A stretch of DNA of 64,000 nt, taken from positions 145,383 through 209,382 of the forward strand of contig NZ_SELS01000009.1 of assembly GCF_004197395.1 (NCBI RefSeq), given 5' to 3'. Origin of the DNA: Paraburkholderia sp. UYCP14C. GTDB lineage: Bacteria; Pseudomonadota; Gammaproteobacteria; Burkholderiales; Burkholderiaceae. Shown one piece after another: positions 17,287 through 26,870 of the stretch (the stretch's first letter is position 1; each line of letters opens with the position of its first letter). Both the position numbers and the translations under genes were made by a program. The notes beneath the pieces were generated by a model. It worked only from the letters and a program-made list of their open reading frames with translations. It was not told the origin of the DNA and did not search any database.

Positions 17287-18174
17287 TTAAGCGCTGAGCG
17301 GAAGATCCTTGCGGCATTCTTCGAGTAACCAGTCGCGAAAGATCTCAATATCGGCTTCCTGGGAGTTTGAAGCGCGCACGTAAAGATAGGTCGACCGCTC
17401 AACACGCACAAATCCCATTGGCGCAATCAGCCGGCCATCGGCGAGATCGCGCCGGACCAACAATTCCGGAGCGATCGCGAGTCCCACCCCGTTTCTTGCC
17501 GCTTCGATAGTCAATGACAGGCTGTCCAGTACCTGCCCGCAACACGAATCGACGCCAACCCCCACAGTTTGACTCCACTCACTCCACGCATTCATGCGTG
17601 ATCTTGCGTGCAGCAGGCGCATCTCACCGAGGTCGTGCGGAGACCTCGGCAGATTCGAGCAGTTGGGCGCGCAGACCGGTCCTATCATGTCTGTCGTCAG
17701 GCACGTCGCCTTGATGGCCGACGACGGAAATCGATCGGTGACGATCAAGGCATCGACTTCGCGCCCCAACAATGCCGCAACGTCGCCTCGCGCCTGAAAA
17801 TTCAGTACAACTTCCGGCACGCGCCTCGAGAACTCCTCGATTCTGGGGAGAAGCCAGTGAGCGAGAAAACTGACAGAGCAGCCAATCGTGAGTTTACGCT
17901 CTGGCGCTCGAAGACGAATGCCGACGCATTCGTCTTCGAGCAGCGCAAGTGCGACCGAGCATGCGCTCTTCAGCCGCTCGCCCTCTTTGGTCAGTCGAAC
18001 TCCGCCGCTGTGGCGAACGAAAATGTCTTTTCCGAACCAGGCTTCCAGCGCCCGAATCTGATGGCTGACTGCGCTATGTGTTATGCATAATTCATTTGCA
18101 GCTTTGGTAAAGCTCTCATAGTTAGCTACGGCTTCGAAGCATTGCAGAGCCCGAAGAGAGGGCAATATACGCAT
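17287..18174 (-). CDS. LysR-family regulator, GcvA-like
   Basis: 295 residues with the N-terminal LysR winged helix (LRALQCFEAVANYESFTKAA, then ELCITHSAVSHQIRALE) and a substrate-binding domain of the GcvA type (ending AARNGVGLAIAPELLVRRDL and LIAPMGFVRVERSTYLYVR). It is transcribed away from the LOG/PP-loop/NUDIX operon across a 123-bp A/T-rich gap, the classic position for a LysR regulator that controls the divergent operon in response to a pathway metabolite. Base composition is more A/T-rich than the window average, like the operon it faces. Confidence 0.9.
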   Translation of the reverse strand: MRILPSLRALQCFEAVANYESFTKAANELCITHSAVSHQIRALEAWFGKDIFVRHSGGVRLTKEGERLKSACSVALALLEDECVGIRLRAPERKLTIGCSVSFLAHWLLPRIEEFSRRVPEVVLNFQARGDVAALLGREVDALIVTDRFPSSAIKATCLTTDMIGPVCAPNCSNLPRSPHDLGEMRLLHARSRMNAWSEWSQTVGVGVDSCCGQVLDSLSLTIEAARNGVGLAIAPELLVRRDLADGRLIAPMGFVRVERSTYLYVRASNSQEADIEIFRDWLLEECRKDLPLSA

Positions 18175-18195
18175 GATTCAGGGTAGAAAAAAATT

Positions 18196-18208
18196 CACAC
18201 CAATTGTG
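18196..18208. promoter_or_regulatory. Possible LysR binding site
   Basis: CACACCAATTGTG is a short interrupted palindrome (CACA-N5-TGTG) in the 123-bp gap between the divergent LysR and LOG genes, where LysR proteins usually bind. It is a weak match and only suggestive. Confidence 0.3.
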
Positions 18209-18297
18209 CAACTATTTCGCTACTCAGTCCAGTTTCAAGTCGATAAACTGTTGATCTATTCCATTAAGAGTCCTTTTTATCTTAAGTAAGCAAGTCC

Positions 18298-18954
18298 ATG
18301 AAGGCAACTATTTTGCGAGAGCTTGAGAGCATCGAACAGCTTGCGGGTCGCATCGGCACTGCCATAAGCATATTCGGCAGCGCGCGCATCAAGCCTGGCC
18401 ACGAAATGTTCAAACTCACTCATCAGATTGCTTCCGGGCTATCGCGTGAGGGCTATACCGTAATTTCAGGTGGAGGTCCCGGAGTGATGCGGGCTGCCAA
18501 TCAAGGTGCGCGTACGGGAAAAACACATACCATCGGTTTCAACGTTGCGCTCCCTTTTGAGCCGACCGATTTTCAATTTCAAGATATTTCTCTTGTTTTC
18601 GAGAACTTCTTCACGCGAAAACTTGCCTTTTGTAAATGCTCGAGCGCGTTTATCGCCATGCCGGGTGGAATGGGAACGTTGGATGAGTTATTTGAAATAT
18701 TGACACTAAAGCAAACAGGAAAAATTGCCCCGTTCCCAGTCGTGCTGATCGGTTCAAAGTTCTGGGGAGGACTCGTCGATTGGATGAGAGCAAATCTGGA
18801 AGCGGCGGGCTTGGTCAGTGCAGGAGAGCTCAACGAAATCGAAATTCTTGACGATGCAGATAGCATCGTCAACTACTTGAAACGACGGGTTCCGATTCCG
18901 GACGCGCCAATCGCGCCATTCTGCCTCGATCGGACCGGTCATACGACAGTCTGA
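18298..18954 (+). CDS. LOG-family nucleotide phosphoribohydrolase-like protein
   Basis: 218 residues of the Rossmann-like LOG (formerly 'lysine decarboxylase-like') family. The substrate-binding motif SGGGPGVMRAANQGA (about residues 56-70) and the catalytic PGGMGTLDELFE (about 121-132) are intact. LOG enzymes cleave cytokinin or other nucleoside 5'-monophosphates to the free base and ribose 5-phosphate. It is the first gene of a plus-strand operon with a PP-loop ATPase, NUDIX hydrolase, PLP-enzyme-like protein and exporter. In this setting it may release a modified free base. Codon use is more A/T-rich than in surrounding core-like genes. Confidence 0.88.
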   Translation: MKATILRELESIEQLAGRIGTAISIFGSARIKPGHEMFKLTHQIASGLSREGYTVISGGGPGVMRAANQGARTGKTHTIGFNVALPFEPTDFQFQDISLVFENFFTRKLAFCKCSSAFIAMPGGMGTLDELFEILTLKQTGKIAPFPVVLIGSKFWGGLVDWMRANLEAAGLVSAGELNEIEILDDADSIVNYLKRRVPIPDAPIAPFCLDRTGHTTV

Positions 18955-19001
18955 TGGTAATCGTATCAACGCCTCACTCCACTCTAAAATGAAGGAACGC
19001 G

Positions 19002-19703
19002 ATGCATAATACGTCTCCAACACAACTGGTTATGTTTACAGGCGGACGGGATAGCACCCTCGCAGCTTGTCATCTGATGTTGCAGGGCATCCCGGTGCAG
19101 CTCTATTCGGCGAATAGTGGCTGCTCATTGCATCGTGGCGTGCTTGCCCACCGCGTTGATGAACTGCGGCGCCGTTTTGGGGATCTGGTGGTGGGTCACA
19201 CTGTAGAAGACATCAGCGGAGCCTTTCGCGCCATCGCCATCGAGAACATCGAGGCAGACATTATCAAATACCGCAAGAACCTCGTCCTGCTGGGCGAGAA
19301 GCTTGCTATTCACGCCCACATCGCGGATTTCTGCAATCGCAACGGCGTTGAAATCATCAACGACGGAATCACTCACTATCAGAAGGAATTTCCTGAGCAA
19401 CGTCTCGTTGCCAAGGAATTTTTCGTCGACATGATGAAAAAGTTCGGCATCGTATATCGATCACCGATCTATAAATTCGCCCAGTCTGCCGATGATGTGA
19501 AGTACAAGCTTTTGCAACTGGGGATTTCAACCAAATCACTCGAGGGCGTCAGCATCTTCGGCGATAGCTTCACTACGCCGTCGGACGAAGTCATTCTCGC
19601 CTATCTCGAAGAGAAATTACCGCTGGCGCTGAACATCGTTGACTTTTTGTCCGGTGGTGAACTGCAGTCGTACCAGGCGGCATTGCTCGAACAAGTGGCA
19701 TAA
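19002..19703 (+). CDS. PP-loop ATP pyrophosphatase (QueC/thiolase-like), unknown substrate
   Basis: 233 residues, 47 bp after the LOG gene, with GAAGGAAC before the ATG. The ATP-binding PP-loop is FTGGRDST (residues 12-19). A second conserved block, [20 protein letters not shown], includes Cys111, followed by [10 protein letters not shown], placed like the GCK...DG region of QueC, TtuA and tRNA thiolases. The QueC zinc Cys cluster is absent, so preQ0 synthesis is unlikely. PP-loop enzymes adenylate a carbonyl oxygen to allow replacement by N or S. A role in modifying a base or nucleotide, perhaps by thiolation or amidation, fits the neighbours but is inference. Confidence 0.8.
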   Translation: MHNTSPTQLVMFTGGRDSTLAACHLMLQGIPVQLYSANSGCSLHRGVLAHRVDELRRRFGDLVVGHTVEDISGAFRAIAIENIEADIIKYRKNLVLLGEKLAIHAHIADFCNRNGVEIINDGITHYQKEFPEQRLVAKEFFVDMMKKFGIVYRSPIYKFAQSADDVKYKLLQLGISTKSLEGVSIFGDSFTTPSDEVILAYLEEKLPLALNIVDFLSGGELQSYQAALLEQVA

Positions 19704-19783
19704 CATGGCGCTGGCCGGCAACGACGGTATCAAGACGGCATAGTTGATTGTCGGCAACAGTCCTCCTATCGGTCAAAAACCAT

Positions 19784-20188
19784 ATGCATAGCGCCATCAT
19801 TGTCAAGTGCGCCGCGGCTATCATTCACGAGAAGTCGTTGCTTTTGACTCGAAAGCAGGGAACCGAAACGTTTATCTCGCCAGGTGGCAAGCCATTTTTA
19901 GGCGAATCTTATGCGGATTGTCTTTCTCGCGAAGTTCGCGAAGAGCTCAATGTCGAAGTTGGCAAGCAAACATACCTCGGCCTATTCACAGGCACGTCGA
20001 CATTCGAAAAGATGCCAATCGAAATGCACGTATATCTGGTCGAGATTGCAGGCGAACCACAACCTGGGATGGAAATCGATGAATTGATCTGGTATCGCAG
20101 CGACAATCCAACGCAGGATCTAAAGATAGGCTCGATTTTCCGCGATGCCGTGATTCCTCTCCTGATAAGCAAAAAGTTGATCGCTTGA
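19784..20188 (+). CDS. NUDIX hydrolase
   Basis: 134 residues from ATG 19784; a TTG at 19748 would add twelve residues. The NUDIX box is complete: GGKPFLGESYADCLSREVRE followed by ELNVEV (about residues 34-59), giving the metal-binding REVREEL core. It should cleave a nucleoside diphosphate linked to another group. It lies third in the operon, and its stop overlaps the start region of the next gene (TTGA), so translation is probably coupled. A housecleaning or dephosphorylating role for a modified nucleotide is plausible. No strong ribosome-binding site is visible. Confidence 0.88.
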   Translation: MHSAIIVKCAAAIIHEKSLLLTRKQGTETFISPGGKPFLGESYADCLSREVREELNVEVGKQTYLGLFTGTSTFEKMPIEMHVYLVEIAGEPQPGMEIDELIWYRSDNPTQDLKIGSIFRDAVIPLLISKKLIA

Positions 20189-21126
20189 TTTCTATCCATC
20201 AAGGACGCAGCGCTACACAGCGTCTTGCACGCTTCATGGACGCCAATATGGACAGAGCTTCGATCGCGCCGATCTTTGCAAATCAGACCGGAAGTTTCTT
20301 CCGTCACACAAAGCAACTTCGTGACGAATTGCGTGGCCGCCTGGCGGAGACTTATCGCTTGCAGGACTTCTCCATACACTTTGTGCCTTCGGTTCGTTAC
20401 GGCGTGCTCGTGCTTAAGCATTGGCTCGAGTTGACCGGACAGCGAGTTGGTCTGCGAAGCGGCTCACACTACGCGCCTATAGCAGAGTTGTTCCGCGAGC
20501 CAGTTTTCTGGAAATATGGGGTGTGCGATGCTTGGATCACTACGCACGTAGCACCGTACGTTGGCACAGTGTGCCGATTGTCTGCGTCAGGATCGCCACT
20601 TGAGATTGTCGATGCCTCGCATAGCTTTGCGACCAACCTGCACGCAGATCTGATTGAAACCGCCAATGTGCTCGTCGCTCCCCTGCACAAGCATGCGGCG
20701 CTCACTGTCGGTGTTGCCGTGATCGCCGTCCGGAACGATCTCATCACGCTCCCGTCACGTGACATGCTGGACGAATTCGAGGGGGCCACGGCTTCGCAGG
20801 CACCCTTGATTGAAGCTCTGAGTAATCTGGACCGATCAGGTGCATGCGCGTTCAACAAGGCGACGACTGGAAATGTGCAAGCGAGCCTTGCCGATGCTTC
20901 AATCCTCTGCGTTTCCGACCTCGGTTTTCCTCTGCCGTTCGCATGCTTCCGCCATCGAGCCTTTGCGAGTCTGAGCAAAGCCGCATTGCACGAAGCGGGG
21001 GCGACTTACTTTCCGGCTGTCGACGTACTCAGGATCGCAAAATGGGCACGCGGAAACTTTGAAGGCGACCCTATTGAGTTTGCCGCCGACATCCGTGCTA
21101 CTCTCGTTCGACTTACCCGACAATGA
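20185..21126 (+). CDS. Divergent fold-type I PLP-enzyme-like protein
   Basis: 313 residues if translation starts at the TTG that overlaps the NUDIX stop; ATG codons at 20236 and 20248 are alternatives. Not a familiar family. The segment IVDASHSFATNLHADLIETA followed by NVLVAPLHKHAAL parallels class V aminotransferases and cysteine desulfurases, where an Asp contacts PLP nitrogen and the Lys of an S/x-HK motif forms the Schiff base. The N-terminal PLP phosphate site is poorly conserved and the protein is short. If the match is right it could supply amino groups or sulfur to the PP-loop partner. It overlaps the next gene by ATGA. Confidence 0.65.
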   Translation: MISIHQGRSATQRLARFMDANMDRASIAPIFANQTGSFFRHTKQLRDELRGRLAETYRLQDFSIHFVPSVRYGVLVLKHWLELTGQRVGLRSGSHYAPIAELFREPVFWKYGVCDAWITTHVAPYVGTVCRLSASGSPLEIVDASHSFATNLHADLIETANVLVAPLHKHAALTVGVAVIAVRNDLITLPSRDMLDEFEGATASQAPLIEALSNLDRSGACAFNKATTGNVQASLADASILCVSDLGFPLPFACFRHRAFASLSKAALHEAGATYFPAVDVLRIAKWARGNFEGDPIEFAADIRATLVRLTRQ

Positions 21127-22019
21127 AGTCAAGCAGACTAGTTGGAACCAGCTTGGGAATTGCCGGTGGCGTGCTGCTTAGCACGGATGCGCTCCTCATC
21201 AGGCTAATGCGTATCGAGGACGCGTGGGCGATCGTTGTAATGCGCGGTTTCCTGATGTGGACCACCCTCCTGATGTTCTACTGCCTCTTGCCGCGTTGGC
21301 GGCTCTTGATCGGTAAGCCGTGGCCGACACGCCAGAATGTGTGGCCGACCTTCTTCTTTGCAATAGCATCAACCACATTCGTCAACGCAATCGCGCAAGG
21401 GGAAGTCGCGTCCGTACTCGTGATCATCTCGTCGACGCCGTTTCTGGCCGCGCTTCTTGGTCGTGCCTTTTTTTCGGAGCCCATCGATCGCGCGATGTTG
21501 GCCGTAGCGGCACTAGCGATGACCGGGGTCGTGTTGGTCATCGGTGACGCACCAGGAGGCGGCGCATTGACTGCAAATTGTTTTGCCTTTGCGACCGCGG
21601 TATCAATGGCCTTGGCCTTCCTGCTTTCGTCCCGTGTCGAAGGCGGTACTGTCGGTTTACCTTCGCTTGGCGCACTTGTTGCGTCGTTGTTAGTGATCGT
21701 CAGTCAGCATGCGTTTGCAAGCAAGATCCCTGACTTGCTGATTTCCGATCGCGCAGTTTGGATTTTGTTCGAGGGCGCACTCGTCATGCCGTTGTCGCTC
21801 GGCCTGCTCACGCTGTGCGCGCGCTTCATTCCACCAGCCAATGCGGGGCTATTCCTGCTCCTCGAAACGGCACTCGCGCCGTTTTGGATCTGGATTGCAT
21901 TCAACGAAAGACCTGCTCTCCAGGTCATCGCAGGCGGTGCCGCGACAGTGAGCGCGGTATTGATTCATGTCGTGCAGGTGAAACAGCGTTCCGATCTGCG
22001 CGTGGCGGGCGATCGCTAG
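21123..22019 (+). CDS. EamA/DMT-family transporter
   Basis: 298 residues with ten hydrophobic helices in two EamA repeats: the first begins GTSLGIAGGVLLSTDALLIR and the second contains PLSLGLLTLCARFIPPANAG and LLLETALAPFWIWIAFNERP, a typical DMT-family closing motif. These inner-membrane proteins usually export small metabolites. The start overlaps the preceding stop (ATGA), so it belongs to the operon, and it is the natural exporter for the operon's product. Base composition moves back toward the window's norm at its 3' end. Confidence 0.9.
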   Translation: MKSSRLVGTSLGIAGGVLLSTDALLIRLMRIEDAWAIVVMRGFLMWTTLLMFYCLLPRWRLLIGKPWPTRQNVWPTFFFAIASTTFVNAIAQGEVASVLVIISSTPFLAALLGRAFFSEPIDRAMLAVAALAMTGVVLVIGDAPGGGALTANCFAFATAVSMALAFLLSSRVEGGTVGLPSLGALVASLLVIVSQHAFASKIPDLLISDRAVWILFEGALVMPLSLGLLTLCARFIPPANAGLFLLLETALAPFWIWIAFNERPALQVIAGGAATVSAVLIHVVQVKQRSDLRVAGDR

Positions 22020-22151
22020 GCTACGTTTGCCTTGCTGAGGTATATCAAGGAAGGTCTGCATAACCTGTGTAAAGCTGAGTCGAGCCAATGAAGCGGCCGC
22101 AGAGTACGGTGTGCGCTTCCGCCTGCGAGCGCCCGGGTGCCCGTGTTCGAG

Positions 22152-22520
22152 TCACAATCGCGGCCTGATTCGATACCAGGTAAAAAGCACCGCCAGCAAG
22201 AACGCGACATAAGCGAGCACGAACACCCAGCCCGGCAAGTCGTAAAACAGCCAGGCGCCGACCCAGCGCTGTATGAACCCTTGCGGCCCCGCCGTTCCAG
22301 TGCGCAGATAGTCCTCCAGAACGGTCAACGGGCACGGCACATCGAGCACTGCGAGGGTCGCCACGATGCCGATGGCGAGAACATGTGTCGTCCTGAATGT
22401 TCGATTGCGCGCCCACGGGAGTCGCAACCCGTAGGCGATCCAGATCGCGAATAGTCCGCCCACGATGAACACCACGATCAGCGCGTGCAGTACGAGAACA
22501 ATATTGGCGAGCCAGATCAT
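22152..22520 (-). CDS. DUF2784 membrane protein
   Basis: 122 residues with three or four hydrophobic helices. The family motif is clear: VPCPLTVLEDYLRT about residue 60, preceded by RTFRTTHVLAIG and followed by GPQGFIQRWV. Function is unknown across bacteria. It stands alone on the minus strand between the EamA gene and trehalase. The start codon follows a CGGTGGAAGCTGA sequence with a GGA-type ribosome site. Confidence 0.88.
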   Translation of the reverse strand: MIWLANIVLVLHALIVVFIVGGLFAIWIAYGLRLPWARNRTFRTTHVLAIGIVATLAVLDVPCPLTVLEDYLRTGTAGPQGFIQRWVGAWLFYDLPGWVFVLAYVAFLLAVLFTWYRIRPRL

Positions 22521-22734
22521 TCAGCTTCCACCGGGGGAGGATCTTAAAGACGGCGTCGATCAGATTTGGACTGACGGAAGAACGATTCGTGCGGCGAATC
22601 CGCGTCGGTGTATCGAGCGTTCGAGGCGGGGGCAATTCTGCCTGCGAGGTTTTTACGACCCCGCAGGCACGATGTGATGTCTTCAGAATCGCAAGACCGA
22701 CCTCAAGGCACTCGCTTGAGAATGCCGCAGCATG

Positions 22735-24408
22735 TCACTGCCCATTGCCATACAGATCGAGCAGCATCAACGTCACGCCATTGGTCCACCCGAAGCCGTC
22801 CTGCAGCGGATACTCGCCCCCACCGCCACCGCCTTCTCCCGCACCCTCGACGACGTACTTCTCGACGAGCTTCTGCTGCGTGTTGTAGACGTTCTGGACG
22901 TCCGCGAGAAAGCGCGTGCCGATCGGCTGAGCGAGGTCGGCGCGTCCGTAGCGCTTGAGGCCCTGAATCGCGATCCAATGCAACGGCGCCCAGCCGTTCG
23001 GCGCATCCCATTGCTGCGTGGTGTTATAGGTCGACGTCGCGAGGCCGCCCTGTTTGAGCAGCACGTTCTGCACGGTCCGCGCGGTCTTCCACGCGCGATC
23101 GGGCCACGCCACGCCCGCCATCAGCGGATACAGCATCGCCGGTGTCTGGTTGTCGCGTGACTTGCCGAGTTGCCAGTCGTAGTCGCCGTAGTAGCCGTTG
23201 CTGTTCCACAGATAGCGGTTGATGCCTTCCGCGCGCCGCGCCGCGTGGCCGATGAACTGCGCGACGCACCGGAAGTCGCGTGTCTCCGAACAGCCGCGCG
23301 CGATCGTCGTCTCGAGATGGAACAACAGGCTGTTCAGGTCGACCGGGATGATCGATGTCGTGCGCACCGTGGCGAGCGTCTGGTTGTCGCCGAACCAGCG
23401 CGAGCTGAAATCCCAGCCGCTTTCGGCGGTCGCGCGCAGATCGCGGTAGACCTGGCTGGCCGGCCGCCCGCTCGCCTGCGCGGTCTGCACGTCCTCGAGA
23501 TACGACTCGTCGCGCGGCGTGTCCAACTCGTCCCAGTAGCGGTTCAGCACGGTGCCATCATTGAGCACGACCACATTGCGCGTCGCGCCGCCGCGTGGCG
23601 TGCTGGTCGAGCCCTGCATCCAGTACGCGTACTCCTTGCGCAGTTCGGGCAAGTACTTCTGATAAACCTTGTTGCCTTCTTTTTGCGCCGCGAGCTCGAC
23701 CATATACGAGTAGAACGGCGGCTGCGAGCGGCTCAGATAGTACGTGCGATTGCCGTTCGGAATATGCCCGAACGTGTCGATCATGTACGCGAAGTTGTCG
23801 AGCATGTCGTCGACGAGATCTTCGCGCCCGGACTCCTGCAGCCCCAGCATCGTGAAATAGGTATCCCAGTAGTAGCCTTCGCGAAAGCGGCCGCCCGGCA
23901 CCACGTATGGCTTGGGCAGCGGGATCAGCGAGCTGTAGTCGGGCGCGCTCGTCGTCGTGCGCGTGAGGCCGTTCCAAAGCCAGTCGATGTGTTCGCGCAA
24001 ACTCTGGTTCGGCGGCGGCGTGATGCTCTGATCGGGCGGCGGTGTGAAGTACTGGCTGACGAATTTCTGCAACGAAAAGCCGGGCTGGTTCTTCTGCGTT
24101 TCGTATAACTGCACGATCGCGGCGGGATTGCCGTTCGGCGTTGCGTCGACGAACGTCTTCTGGTCGGCGAAGATCTGCGCGGTTTGCACGGCGACGAACA
24201 GATCGCCGTACAGAATGTCGGGCGCGGGCGGCAGCGTGCCGCCCACCTGGGTATCGGCCAGACTGCTCGCGGACGCGAAGACGAGCGAGGCAATACAGGC
24301 GACGCCGAGCGTGATCGGCGAACGCCGCAGCACGAAGTACTTATTTGAGCCGGGGAAGAGATGCGCGTTTGATGCGATGCTGATGCGAGACAGTGATTGA
24401 ATGCTCAT
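22735..24408 (-). CDS. treA: Periplasmic trehalase, GH37
   Basis: 557 residues with an N-terminal export signal (about residues 30-51, ending SSLA). Both trehalase signatures are exact: [14 protein letters not shown] (171-184) and [10 protein letters not shown] (466-475). The catalytic Asp sits in [10 protein letters not shown] (Asp333) and the base Glu follows the Gly-rich lid loop in [14 protein letters not shown]. It hydrolyses trehalose to two glucose in the periplasm for carbon use or osmoadaptation. GGAGGCATC precedes the ATG. No trehalose transporter or regulator adjoins it. Confidence 0.96.
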   Translation of the reverse strand: MSIQSLSRISIASNAHLFPGSNKYFVLRRSPITLGVACIASLVFASASSLADTQVGGTLPPAPDILYGDLFVAVQTAQIFADQKTFVDATPNGNPAAIVQLYETQKNQPGFSLQKFVSQYFTPPPDQSITPPPNQSLREHIDWLWNGLTRTTTSAPDYSSLIPLPKPYVVPGGRFREGYYWDTYFTMLGLQESGREDLVDDMLDNFAYMIDTFGHIPNGNRTYYLSRSQPPFYSYMVELAAQKEGNKVYQKYLPELRKEYAYWMQGSTSTPRGGATRNVVVLNDGTVLNRYWDELDTPRDESYLEDVQTAQASGRPASQVYRDLRATAESGWDFSSRWFGDNQTLATVRTTSIIPVDLNSLLFHLETTIARGCSETRDFRCVAQFIGHAARRAEGINRYLWNSNGYYGDYDWQLGKSRDNQTPAMLYPLMAGVAWPDRAWKTARTVQNVLLKQGGLATSTYNTTQQWDAPNGWAPLHWIAIQGLKRYGRADLAQPIGTRFLADVQNVYNTQQKLVEKYVVEGAGEGGGGGGEYPLQDGFGWTNGVTLMLLDLYGNGQ

Positions 24409-24769
24409 GATGCCTCCAAGGTTGTGGGCATTTCACTGGTCTCATCGCACGCCATTCGATGCCGTCTCCCGGCGACACGCGAGTCCGACACGAGGTGGCC
24501 GGATCAATGGCTCCGAGAGCATCGCACGCTTTCGAAGCATCAGGCAACTGCGGCGCAGCGCATCCTGCATGCACTCAGCATGAAGAATGAAACGTGATGA
24601 ACGAAGGGGAGGGTGCGCGCAATCGCGTATTTGCGCGTGCTTCGTGATTTGAAGCAATGGAAGTGTCGATCGCGAGCGGTTCCGCGAGAGAAACCGCTCA
24701 TCGAGCAAACGACGTACCTGCGTCGACCATTCGGCAGGCCGGCGCGGGTACGCGAGAACAACGAGAAAA
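24409..24769. other. Intergenic, no gene seen
   Basis: Between trehalase and the amino-acid-binding protein gene, both on the minus strand. It should carry the trehalase promoter and the end of the upstream transcript. The short frames here show no recognisable motif and no clear hairpin. Confidence 0.5.
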
Positions 24770-25570
24770 TTACTGCGCGATAGGCTGCGTCACGTCCGTG
24801 CCGAACCAGTGCATCGAGATCTTTTTCAGCGTACCGTCCTGCTTCAGTTGGGTCAGCGCATCGTCGAGCGCTTTCGCGAACTTCGGATTGTCCTTGCGGA
24901 ACGGGATGCCCATTTCCTGATCGGCGCCTTTCAGCACCGCGCCCGTGCGCAGCGGCAATTGCGAGTTCTTGATGATGTACGGCAGCATCAGCCGATCGTC
25001 GATCGTCGCGTCGATACGCTTCGCGGCGAGATCGCGCAGCTTCTCGGGCGCGCCCGGATAAGTCTGCACGTTGATGCCGGGCACCGCGCGCGCCATCTGG
25101 TCATAGTTGGTGCCGAGCGTCACGCCGATCTTCTTGTCGCCCTTGAACTCGTCGAGCGATTTGAACTCACGCTTGTCGTCCGCCCGTTGAATCAGTTGCG
25201 CGGCCGAGTAAGTGTACGGCTGGCTGAAATCAAGAACCTGTTTGCGTTGCGGGGTAATGGTGACCTGATTGATGATCACGTCGAATTTGCCGCTTTGCAG
25301 CGCCGCGATAATGCCGCTCCACTCGGTCGGAATGAACTCCGGTTTTACGCCGAGCTTCGCTGCCACGGCCTTCGCGACATCGACGTCGAAGCCTTCCAGT
25401 TGACCGTCCTTGTTGCGCGAGTCGAACGGCGGATAGGTGCCTTCGAGACCGATCTTCAGGACTCCGGCCTGTTTGACCGAGTCGAGCAGATCTTCGGCAT
25501 GCGCCGCGACTGCAGTAAAGCCGAGGGCGGAGATGGCCAGCGCGTTAATCAGCAGCTTCGAAAGTTTCAT
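24770..25570 (-). CDS. Amino-acid ABC transporter substrate-binding protein
   Basis: 266 residues from ATG 25570, with GGAGACACTCA upstream. Signal peptide MKLSKLLINALAISALGFTA then AAHAED cleavage. The mature protein is a type-F/SBP_bac_3 fold: GLEGTYPPFDSRNKDGQLEG, FDVDVAKAVAAKLGV, and DFSQPYTYSAAQLI, as in cystine, glutamine and other polar amino-acid binders. There is no permease or ATPase gene next to it, so it must use a shared transporter or one elsewhere. It lies near the LysR gene that faces an amino-acid-related operon. Confidence 0.92.
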   Translation of the reverse strand: MKLSKLLINALAISALGFTAVAAHAEDLLDSVKQAGVLKIGLEGTYPPFDSRNKDGQLEGFDVDVAKAVAAKLGVKPEFIPTEWSGIIAALQSGKFDVIINQVTITPQRKQVLDFSQPYTYSAAQLIQRADDKREFKSLDEFKGDKKIGVTLGTNYDQMARAVPGINVQTYPGAPEKLRDLAAKRIDATIDDRLMLPYIIKNSQLPLRTGAVLKGADQEMGIPFRKDNPKFAKALDDALTQLKQDGTLKKISMHWFGTDVTQPIAQ

Positions 25571-25707
25571 TGAGTGTCTCCTCTGTACTTGAGTATCAGG
25601 CTGCACAACGCAACGATTTCATCATCGTGTTTGCACCTACGACAGTCTCCCTCCGTGGAACAAGTCGGGGTGCGGGCGTCATCCTAGCACTCCAAAAGTC
25701 GTCTGTT

Positions 25708-26634
25708 TCATCTTTGTTCGGAGGCGGACGCGCGGGGATGAAACTCCGGTTTCGAAAAATCGCAGAACTCCCGCGTAAGGCTCGCGACGTGCGAATAGAG
25801 CGGCTGCGGTCCGTCGCTGCGATAGACCGCGTAGTACCGCACCGGCGGCAGCTCCGGCTGCGAATGCAATACCGTGAGTTCGCCTTGGCGAACGAATTCG
25901 GCGAAATAAAGCGCGGGCAGGTAGCTGACGCCGACACCCGCGATCGTCAGCGAACACAGCGAGATCAGACTGTTGCCCGCGAACGCGCGGCGTATCGAGA
26001 CGTTGTTCGACTCGAACCAGCGCTCGTAGATCGCGTCCACGCCGGAAGTGCCGGCCTGCATCAGGATCGGCCACGCGGCGATCTCGTCGAGCGATAGCGT
26101 GCGCGCTTCGCCGACCAGCGACGGGCTGGCCATCCACGCGAGATGCATCTTGCGCAGCGGTATCGACGTGAAGCGCGGCGTGCGGATCGGGGTCGGCGCG
26201 ATGATGAAGTCGATCTCGCCGGCGAAAAGCCGCTCCGTCAGTTTCGTGCTGACGTCGATCTCCGGCTCGAACGACACCGCCGGATACGCGTGCCTGATCT
26301 CGCGCACGAGGCGGGGCAGAAAGGTCAGCGCGATCAGCTCGGTAATGCCGATGCGAAAGCGCCGGACTTCCTCGACCTGCTTGCCCATCCTTTCGAGCAG
26401 CCGGTCGCGCGATTGCAGCATTTCCTCCGCGGTGTCGAGCAGCTCGCGGCCTTTCGGCGTCAGGCGAGGCGCGCGGTGGCTGCGATCGAAGAGCGGCGTC
26501 GAGAAAAAAACTTCCAGTTCGTTGACGCGCTTCGAGATCGCGGACTGTGTCGTATGCAGGCGATCCGCGGCCGCGGCGAAGGTGCCGAGCCGGGCCACCC
26601 AGTAGACCGCTTCGAGCTGCTTGAGGGTGATCAC
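25708..26634 (-). CDS. LysR-family regulator
   Basis: 308 residues starting at GTG 26634. The DNA-binding domain reads LKQLEAVYWVARLGTFAAAA, then RLHTTQSAISKRVNELE. The C-terminal effector domain includes FRIGITELIALTFLPRLVRE and TIAGVGVSYLPALYF. It faces the LeuC-like/LeuD-like/RraA/aminotransferase operon across about 235 bp and is the most likely regulator of that operon, sensing its substrate or an intermediate. Confidence 0.92.
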   Translation of the reverse strand: MITLKQLEAVYWVARLGTFAAAADRLHTTQSAISKRVNELEVFFSTPLFDRSHRAPRLTPKGRELLDTAEEMLQSRDRLLERMGKQVEEVRRFRIGITELIALTFLPRLVREIRHAYPAVSFEPEIDVSTKLTERLFAGEIDFIIAPTPIRTPRFTSIPLRKMHLAWMASPSLVGEARTLSLDEIAAWPILMQAGTSGVDAIYERWFESNNVSIRRAFAGNSLISLCSLTIAGVGVSYLPALYFAEFVRQGELTVLHSQPELPPVRYYAVYRSDGPQPLYSHVASLTREFCDFSKPEFHPRASASEQR

Positions 26635-26870
26635 GTAGGTCGGAAGTTCAGTGGCGGGGAGAAGATCTGGCCCATGCGCCAGTTCGGTGATAACCCGCAG
26701 TATCGAATGCGGCGCGGCGATCTGGCAAGCGTCCAGGCTGCGAACCAGGAATTTTTTTCATGGATGGAGATGCCGATTTCTCCGCGTTCGCCACATTTGT
26801 CTTTGCGATACTGTGCCGATAGCGCGTTGAACGGTGCGCCAACGCGGAGTCTAGCGACGAGATCGAGGCC

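Noticed and set aside
19002-19703. queC (preQ0 synthesis)
   Set aside because: The PP-loop is there but the Cys cluster that binds zinc in QueC is not, and no queD/queE genes are nearby.
24258-24408. Long N-terminus of trehalase as a sign of a wrong start
   Set aside because: The ATG at 24408 has a good GGAGG site and the hydrophobic signal is about 30 residues in, acceptable for an exported protein.
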